Below, piece by piece: positions 56,936-64,000 of a DNA stretch of 64,000 nt (positions are counted from its first letter, which is position 1; the number at the start of each line of letters is the position of its first letter). This stretch comes from Galeopsis tetrahit (taxonomy: Eukaryota > Streptophyta > Magnoliopsida > Lamiales > Lamiaceae). The translations under genes were made by a program, and so were the position numbers. Below the pieces are notes generated by a model that did no database searches, was not told where the DNA came from, and saw nothing but the letters and a program-made list of their open reading frames with translations. Location of the stretch: positions 74,245,348 through 74,309,347 of the forward strand of contig OY776129.1 in the NCBI GenBank assembly GCA_963675135.1. The letters run 5' to 3'.

Positions 56936-57874
56936 TAACTTTGATCCATAATAATTATTAAAGAATATTTAAAGATTAAGGCCGTCGTAAATTGCAGCGT
57001 TCGATCGCGGCATGGAGTGGTCGAAAACTGCTCGGAGAAGACAACTAAGTACAATTTTTGCTAGTGGGTGTATTTATAAAAAATATGGATGTGAATTGAA
57101 CTGTAAGTGAGTGTATTTATAAAAAATGTGAATTAAGCTATAAAGAATGTGAGTGTGTATGCAATATTTTATATAAGACTAGTCTATTCCAATAATACAT
57201 TTGAACGTGTCTATCTCTTATTCAAAGAGAAAATAGGCTCTTCACTAAAAATCATTAACCAATATTGTATATAACATAATTTATAATATGAATCAATAAT
57301 CATATTATGAATTCAAATATTGAACTCATCGATGAGATAATAATCACGATCAGTTTATATGACACGAATAAAATAAAGTCATTCTCACAATCTCACATTA
57401 ATAACTCAATAACTATATTCATATAATAATTTGTGAATATATATTTACACAATTTAAATTCACATTGCCACTCATCTCATACATCATTGAAAAGGATTAT
57501 TTCATGTGGATGGTGTTTGGTTTGTGATTGATTTAGATTGGATTTGGATTTGGATGGTGGTGGATTGGATATGGATTTAGGTAATACATGAATAGTAATT
57601 GTGTGTAAGTTGTGTTTGGTTAAGGATTGAGAAGTAGGGGTAGATTTAACTTTATGTCATATCAAAAGTGATGTTATAATATTTTATTATTGTTAGTAGT
57701 GAAAGAAAAGTAAGAAAGAGAAGAAAGTAGGAGAGAGAATGAGTGATTTGATTGTATAAAAATAGGTTAATATGTGTATTATAAGGGTGGATTGATATTT
57801 AGATTTGTATTTGGATTGAGATGGACTGAATTGGGATTGGGCCGAAAATGTGTGTGTTGAAAAGTGTTAATCAA

Positions 57875-58167
57875 TACTCTCTCCGTTCTAAAATAAGTGT
57901 TGTTTTCATGAAATTTGTTGAAATTAAGAAAGGGTATGTATTGACAAGTATACCCTTAAATAATAAAGGAAGATTTTGATCACATTAGTTCTTTTCAATT
58001 TCTTTACTCAATCTTTTTCAATTATTTCCAAGTTTATGTCTCAAATAATTTTCAAATTGAAGGACATAATGGGAACAAACAGTGTAAAAATTCTAAAACA
58101 ACACTTATTTATTTGTGTACAAGAAAAATGGGCTAAAACAACACTTATTATAAAACGGAGGGAGTAT
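57875..58167. mobile_element. Stowaway-type MITE (family B, copy 2)
   Basis: Begins TACTCTCTCCGTTCTAAAAT and ends ATTATAAAACGGAGGGAGTA. It shares its interior with the copy at 9132-9419 and appears less eroded. Confidence 0.8.
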
Positions 58168-58291
58168 GAGCGACCAAAAGTAGGGGTGCACTAGTCAATA
58201 TGATTCGAACTTCTTACCTTAGATATTTTAGGATGCTGTAACCACTTGGGCAGTAGTTAGTTTAATTAAAAAAAATTATTTAAGTAATATA

Positions 58292-58529
58292 TACTCCCTT
58301 CGTCCGCCTATAAGCTTTCCGCTACTTTTTGGCACAAAGATTAAGAAAAGTGATTAAATAATAGATATAGTACAAGTGATGTGATTGGAAGAAGGAGAGA
58401 GATAGAGATACAAAGTAAAATATAAAGTGAAGTGTAAGAAAAAATACTTACCAAAAAGGGTATGGGAAGCTTATAGGCGGACGGACTAAAATGGTAAAAT
58501 GGGAAACTTATAGGCGGACGGAGGGAGTA
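58292..58529. mobile_element. Stowaway-type MITE (family A, copy 2)
   Basis: Begins TACTCCCTTCGTCCGCCTAT and ends ATAGGCGGACGGAGGGAGTA. The inner words GGGAAGCTTATAGGCGGACG and GGGAAACTTATAGGCGGACG show a duplicated right terminus. Opposite orientation to the copy at 1352-1579. Confidence 0.8.
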
Positions 58530-58636
58530 TTGATTTAATATGTGCATTAGTGTGCACGTGCACATGAGACCAACCTTTTTTTTTTTTACATATTACTGGT
58601 GTGTGGTTAAGAAATACAAAATCCACAAATATAATG

Positions 58637-58850
58637 ATGTTGAGTATGTACAAGAATATGCAATAATGATATCAGAAAAATATCTAGAATATAAAAGAAA
58701 CAAATATAATATGTTGAGTATGTACAAGAATATGCAATAATGATAACAGAAAAATATCTAGAATATAAAAGAAACAAATATAATATGTTGAGTATGTACA
58801 AGAATATGCAATAATGATAACAGAAAAATATCTAGAATATAAAAGAAAGA
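58637..58850 (+). repeat. 74-bp tandem repeat, three copies
   Basis: Units starting ATGTTGAGTATGTACAAGAA at 58637, 58711 and 58785, exactly 74 bp apart and nearly identical; the last is slightly truncated (AAAGAAAGAAG). High identity indicates recent expansion. Confidence 0.92.
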
Positions 58851-59254
58851 AGAAAAAGAAGTTTCTTGAAATATTCTTATTATGAATTGATAATTTTAGA
58901 GAGTTCTCTACAATTAATCTTCACCACTAGTAGATGATCATGCCCCAAATAATTATAAATATGGAAATGAATTATAATAATTAACTACTTTGATTCAAAA
59001 AAAAAAAAAAAGAGTTTAAAAAACAAATATAGTACAAAAGTAAGTAATGGATACAATAATTATAAACCATCTAACTACATACCATAATTATAAAAATAGA
59101 GTACATAACAGTACATGACCACTTGACTTGTCACCCTTATCACTTAAAAAAATTAGGGTTTAGGATTTAGGGTTTAGAAATTAAAAAAAAAAAAATGAGT
59201 AAAAAAAAAAATTCACTTACTCAAAACATTTTCTTCATATTAAAATTGATAGAA

Positions 59255-59350
59255 AATAATAATTGAGTGACCAATTTTAATAGTGATTAAACGTGGGTGA
59301 TCAAATTTAAAAAATAATAAAATGATCAAAAGTGATATTTTCTCAATATT
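59255..59350. mobile_element. Relic end of the 2470-3610 MULE family
   Basis: GAGTGACCAATTTTAATAGT, AAACGTGGGTGATCAAAT and AAAAGTGATATTTTCTC follow the right terminus of the nested element (GAGTGACCAATTTTGATAGT ... ATATTTTCCC) in order. No opposite end was found nearby. Confidence 0.65.
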
Positions 59351-60541
59351 TAATTAATAAATACAGAGAAAAAGTATACTTAACAAAAAAAAATAAGAGA
59401 GGAGACGGGCCATGATCAAATACTTCAAAGAAATATTTGCTCAACTGGCCCAATATCACAGCCCAAAAATAAAATTTATTTCTTCACCACGTGTCGTTTC
59501 TTCGTTAATGACACCTTATATCTCGCATGTCTTGCAGACCCGTGACTGACAGACCTAACCGGCAATTCCCGGTACCACTTCCAGCGGCAGCGGGTTACTA
59601 CATGTGGATTCTAGCCAGTCCACTAAACCAGAATTTTTTATTAGACCATTAGTTTAAAAATAAGAAATAAAATAAAATTAGCAACTTGTAAAATTAGACC
59701 ATGAGTATATGTAAAGGCTGTCCTCCCTATGAAGTTAAAAAAAAAATCTCAAAATTAGAAATCTCAAATATATATTATACTCCATCCACGTGGCGTGTAT
59801 TTTTAAGAAAAAAATATATTCTCTCCATCCACCAAATGATTCCATTGAAGGTGGGCACAAGTTTTAAGAAAAAAAAGTAGATAACGTAGATAAAATAAGG
59901 TTGTAAGGGTATTATAGAGTATTGTGAGGTCCATTGTGAATAAAATAATTGTTTGTGAATAAAATTGATGATAAATTGAGAGATTAAATAATGGTTGAAG
60001 GTTGATAGTTTTCAATAAAAAGTGTATGGAACTATATTTGGTGAACAAAGAATATAAAATAAATGAGACTACATTTCGTAATAGGAGGAAATATTAATTG
60101 TGCAAACAAAAGCTATTGAGAAGACCATTTATAACTTGGATTCAACAATTAAAACTACCAAACAAGTGAGACCCCTAATGGAGTATTTGTTATTAAATTG
60201 ACATCACAATTAACTAAGATGTAATTTTATTCATGCATGTTTGCATATAAATTGAATTCGGGTGAACATTTATACACACTTATATTCAAAAGAAATATGT
60301 ATAATTTCAAATTAATACACATATATTAAAAAAATTATTGATTACATCCAATCAAACGTTTAAAATAAAAAAATGTCATTTAAAAAAATAAAATAAATTT
60401 TAAATAGAGGATCTCGTCACCCCTAGTGGAATCGACGCATTTTTGTCGAGGGAAGCATCAATTTAGCCTTTTTTATTAATGTAAAGGCTAAAGCGAAGGT
60501 GCTCTTTACCGGCTAGTCCGGTGAGCCAAGTAAAGTACCAG

Positions 60542-60571
60542 TTCTATTCTATTCTATTCTATTCTATTCTA
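60542..60571 (+). repeat. (TCTAT)n microsatellite at the HMGB 5' end
   Basis: Six tandem TTCTA pentamers immediately before the presumed HMGB 5' UTR. Length variation here could affect promoter or leader. Confidence 0.9.
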
Positions 60572-61296
60572 TATCTCATTCATTCACTATTTTCTCTTCC
60601 ATTTCTTTGATACTCTTCTCCTATTGACTCATCACCGATCGCTTGTTATCTTCTACTTCCAGGTATTCTTTTATCTTCTCCTTCACTTTGAATTTGTAGA
60701 AAAAACCGTGTTTGGAAATCTGTTGCAGCAATATTGATTTTGTTGTGAATTGAAACAAAAAAAGTAAACTCTGCTGATGTTTTGCTCCGTTTCAGTTTAT
60801 ATTCTTAAAAATTAAAATATCGTGAGATGATTACTTAATCTGCTATATCTAAGTGTTAGTAATTTTTTGTTCTTTTTTGGAAATATGTGATTTTCTAAGC
60901 TGAGTAAATCCTACTGTTTGATGTGTCTATGAGGCTGTTTTTCTTCCTTATTTTTGCGGATGGAGTTGAACTCTGGATTTAGGTTGACTGTTTTTGTCTA
61001 ATTCCCCCTTTTTGGGGGTAAGTTTTGTTTGTTATGATTTGGTTTTAATTAAGCACAATACACTGCATCCGTGTTGATATGTTTATTGATTTACAGTTAA
61101 TTCTGTGCGTCGTGTGGTGAGAGAGAGAGAATATACAGCTTTTGACTTTAGTAATATGCTTCTATCTGTATTCAGCTAAAAAAACATGTATCCATATTTA
61201 TGTGCTTATGTTTTTCGTTTATTGATAGAAGGATCGTAGTATTTCTGTGTGTGTTATATATTTCATACATATAACAGAAGCTAATGTCTTACAGAT
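60572..61296 (+). promoter_or_regulatory. HMGB 5' UTR with leader intron
   Basis: A CT-rich leader ends at a plausible donor (CTTCCAG|GTATTC, exon end 60662), and an acceptor CTTACAG lies at 61294, two bases before the ATG. A leader intron of about 630 bp is therefore likely. No transcript evidence is available. Confidence 0.6.
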
Positions 61297-63062
61297 ATGA
61301 AGACTGGCAGCAGGAGTAGGGGTGCTAGTAAAAAGGAAACTAAGGAAGTGTTGAAGCCTGTGGATGATAGGTTGGATTTTATACTCATTGTGTTATTTTG
61401 TTTGTATTGCCTATGTATCAAATATTTGTATTGGCTTGAGCTTATGTTGCCAATATTCGACTCGATGAGTAATAGTGGAGTTACAGTTATCTACATGCCA
61501 TATTTTTGCTATGCCTCGCGAAAAATTTGTAGAGGAATGAATGTCAACATATTTATTCTTTCAGGAGAGTTGGGAAAAGGAAGGCTGCCCCAGCTGCAAA
61601 GGCAGACAAACAGACCTCTAAGAAGGACAAAAAGGCCAAGAAAGACCCCAACAAGCCCAAACGGCCCCCCAGTGCCTTCTTTGTTTTCCTGTAACAACTG
61701 TTAATCTTAACATTATAGACTAGTGCTAAGTTTTTGCTATTTGGCTTGACTTATTTCCATTTCTTTATTGTAGTGAGGATTTTCGCAAGACTTTCAAAAA
61801 GGAAAATCCAACTGTCAAGGCCGTCTCAGCTGTACGGAAATTAATTCTGTAATGTTAATAGTTAGTTCTACTAGTATGTAGATTCTGAGAGTTATGATTT
61901 TTGCCCCATATGCTTACTTATAGGTTGGAAAAGCTGGTGGAGAGAAGTGGAAATCCCTGAGCCAATCCGTAAGTACTAAACACACATGTTTAGAGTATGA
62001 TTGTGGCTTAAATGATCTGATCGTAATCAGTTGAGTAGAGAATGTAACTGGACCCACCTTTTAGCGGGAAATCCGGTATATGGTCTTTATGTATAACTCT
62101 TCATATTGTGACATGCTTATGATCTGAAATATGACCCTATCATGGACTATTGCTACTGTCACTGAAAAATGGACTTCTTTTACTAGGAAAATGTTTATGT
62201 TGGTTGATTGTTTTGGACACGTAGCAATAATTTAGTCGCTCTTCGTCCTGTTTGCTTTGTATAAAGGCCCAACATAGTATGACATAGACACTGTGCATCA
62301 ACGTTAAATTCTAAGTTCTCTTAATCACTGAAGGAACATGTTTTTTGATTATGTTATGCCGATTTAACATTTTATATGTTGATATTTGTTACGGAAATGT
62401 ATTTTTACTTTAATTAGTGTAAGCGAATGTCATATTTGGTTGGCAGGAAAAAGCTCCATTTGAAGCTAAAGCTGCAAAGAGGAAACAAGAATATGAAAAA
62501 CTCATGAATGCCTACAACAAGAAACAAGTAAAATTTCGTCTTTGTATCTTTCATCTTTCTTCTCTATTAGCTAATCCTGTGACCTTTCCTATGAGTTGTA
62601 TCTATAAACCATTATCTATCAATCCAATTCGCAGGATAGCTCCGGTGGTGAGGGTGATGAAGGTTCTGAAACGGTCCATGATGATGAGGAAAGTGTACAG
62701 GTATGATCATCAATCGCGCTTAAAAATTCAAGATTTGGTGTAGTGGTTCTTGGACTTGGTCCATTTGTTTATACATGTGAAGAGAAAACTATATAATGAA
62801 ATGAAATCTAAAAGCAAAACCAGTGTTGCAAGCCCACGAGTAAGTCGTGATCTGTGTGAAAGCCTTAACCATTTACTAGTTTTGGAATTCTCTTGGCTGT
62901 TGCAATATCATATGATCTCATTTTCCTCGGTGATATGATCTTATTTCCTAATTGGTTTTGATAAAAAAAAAAAAGTTTCATTTGGTCAATGATAAAGAAA
63001 ATTGTTTTCCTCAGGAGGCTGATGAGGATGAGGACGAGGAGGATGACTCTGATGATGAATGA
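61297..63062 (+). CDS. High mobility group B protein (HMGB)
   Basis: Seven coding exons, 61297-61370, 61565-61690, 61774-61831, 61924-61968, 62447-62527, 62635-62700 and 63015-63062, all GT-AG and in frame, give 165 residues. HMGB proteins are abundant nuclear architectural proteins that bind and bend DNA with little sequence specificity. A basic N-terminus (RVGKRKAAPAAK, KKDKKAKKDPNKPKRPP) precedes one HMG box (about 49-120: SAFFVFLEDFR, AVGKAGGEKWKSLS, EKAPFEAKAAKRKQEYEKLM) and a short acidic tail (EADEDEDEEDDSDDE). The start MKTGSRSRG resembles HMGB1 of Arabidopsis, but the acidic tail is shorter, so the exact paralogue is left open. Confidence 0.93.
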
Positions 63063-63710
63063 AAATTGAATATATTTAGTTTAAAAGTTTCAGGTGATGT
63101 ATAATGTGGATTGTGCCCTTGTATGTTAAAGACGCTTCCTGCCTACGTTTTCCCATGTAATGTTGCTCCTTAAAGGGCACTGTTTTTGTTAATGTTTGTG
63201 CTCGTTGCTTGTTCGAATCACCTGTCCAGTCGTATTAATATCTAGGTGGGTTATCTTTGATATAATTTTCCCATGCGCAAATAGTTGGTTAATAGCTTTT
63301 ATTTCCCAAAATAGCAAGTGAACGGTAAATATGCTACGGCAAAGTTGAACAAATTCCATGAAACAAAATGCTAGAATTAGAATTGGTATGCTGTAGATAC
63401 GTGTATTAATACAGATAGATTTATATGTATTGAATGCATTTGGCAAGCTGTATGTAGGTATAAAATATTTGAGAGATAAAAAGCAGATGCTAGACGAGGG
63501 GAAAAGCCCAAACATATTTCAAAATAATGTCAGCAGCGAATCATTTTAAAGATATTTGATGCTGAGATCTGAATGAAGGAATCAAATAAGTTGGACAAGC
63601 ACTATTTAGATTTAAGAGACTATATTTACAATAACAAATGAAACGTATAAATAGAATCATATAAACAACCACCTGATATCCTCTATACAAGAAAATGACC
63701 AAAAGACCCT
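63063..63710. other. 3' UTRs of convergent HMGB and RING genes
   Basis: The HMGB gene (+) and the RING gene (-) converge here with about 650 bp between stop codons. No separate feature was recognised; the frame at 63189-63515 is AT-rich and matches nothing known. Confidence 0.6.
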
Positions 63711-63918
63711 TCAAAAACGAGGATCATGAGAAACCACCCCTGCATCTGCAACAATAAGAGGCAATTTCTCAACATACATAAATAACCTCTTCTCGTTTTC
63801 CTTGATAGAAGAAGATAAGTCGATTATGTCTGAGTCGCTAGTGTATATCCAAAGCTCCCCGGAGTTCATTCTCTGGAGACTGTCCCGACAGAATGGACAT
63901 GACTGAGATCTTGCTCTC
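63711..63918 (-). CDS. RING-type E3 ubiquitin ligase, last exon (partial)
   Basis: The minus-strand frame enters at the acceptor ATTCAG|G (exon starts 63918) and ends at TGA 63711-63713, 69 residues. It shows the end of a RING finger (RRARSQSCPFCRDSL) followed by NSGELWIYTS, ENEKRLFMYVEKLPLIVAD. This tail is characteristic of a small plant RING family related to AIRP2 (AT5G01520) and At5g58787. Earlier exons lie beyond 64000. Substrates are unknown. Confidence 0.85.
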
Positions 63919-64000
63919 CTGAATCAATGATTAATGAGGAATATCACTACTGATACATCAAAGGACATTGTTATCCTTAGTTTTTGAAACTCACTAAATC
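63919..64000 (-). other. Intron of the RING gene at the window edge
   Basis: Sequence upstream of the acceptor at 63919; no coding sequence was recognised in these 82 bases. Confidence 0.6.

Larger units (their letters stand above)
55820..60540. other. Repeat-rich intergenic region between LHCB4 and HMGB genes
   Basis: The two genes point away from each other. Contents: an eroded family C MITE (56010-56272), a degenerate TAGTAA-rich array (56490-56935), Stowaway MITEs (57875-58167, 58292-58529), a 74-bp triplicate tandem repeat (58637-58850), and a relic of the 2470-3610 MULE family (59255-59350). A CACGTG G-box core occurs near 59490. No gene was recognised. Confidence 0.6.

Noticed and set aside
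58637..58850. CRISPR-like array
   Set aside because: Direct head-to-tail 74-bp units without spacers; eukaryotic chromosome.

Overview
This is nuclear DNA of a flowering plant. The genes have short GT-AG introns, the intergenic DNA is AT-rich and full of transposon remnants, and the products include a chloroplast antenna protein, plant-type receptor kinases and a CPL-family phosphatase. The gene set and transposon types fit a core eudicot, probably an asterid; I cannot name the species from sequence alone.

Layout. 1-2280 is AT-rich intergenic DNA with one Stowaway MITE. 2281-8720 is a complete but inactivated Ty1/copia retrotransposon on the minus strand, with 197-bp LTRs and a 5-bp target duplication; its left LTR is interrupted by a 1.14-kb Mutator-like element. 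8721-16780 is a repeat region holding foldback (palindromic) elements and MITEs. 16781-19978 (+) is a two-exon LRR receptor kinase of the non-RD subfamily XII type. 22234-27392 (-) is a 14-exon CPL2-like RNA polymerase II CTD phosphatase. 27393-31639 is intergenic with a hAT-type element. 31640-32715 (+) is a clathrin light chain. 34388-34581 holds a broken lectin-receptor-kinase fragment. 34782-36879 (-) is a receptor-like cytoplasmic kinase resembling CRPK1. 39635-39880 (-) is a strictosidine-synthase-like gene fragment. 40551-42789 (-) is a basic, Ser/Pro-rich BPP-like protein gene. 42790-46661 is intergenic with a tRNA-derived SINE. 46662-49382 is a Mutator-like element carrying fused pieces of two unrelated genes (FORGETTER1 and PEP carboxykinase). 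52193-53247 is another Mutator-like element with a GC-rich cargo. 54036-55637 (-) is LHCB4 (CP29). 55638-61296 is repeat-rich. 61297-63062 (+) is an HMGB chromatin protein. 63711-63918 (-) is the last exon of a RING E3 ligase that continues past the window.

The functional genes are ordinary single-copy-type plant genes with no evident pathway linking them; their order looks like normal gene neighbourhood. The most striking content is the transposon biology. Four separate elements with terminal inverted repeats and perfect 9-bp target duplications (Mutator hallmark) lie in 64 kb. One sits inside an LTR whose partner LTR preserves the empty site. One carries a chimeric gene whose captured exons remain joinable in one reading frame across the junction between the two source genes. 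Exon boundaries were derived by hand from splice consensus, reading-frame continuity and family similarity; no alignment or expression evidence was available.
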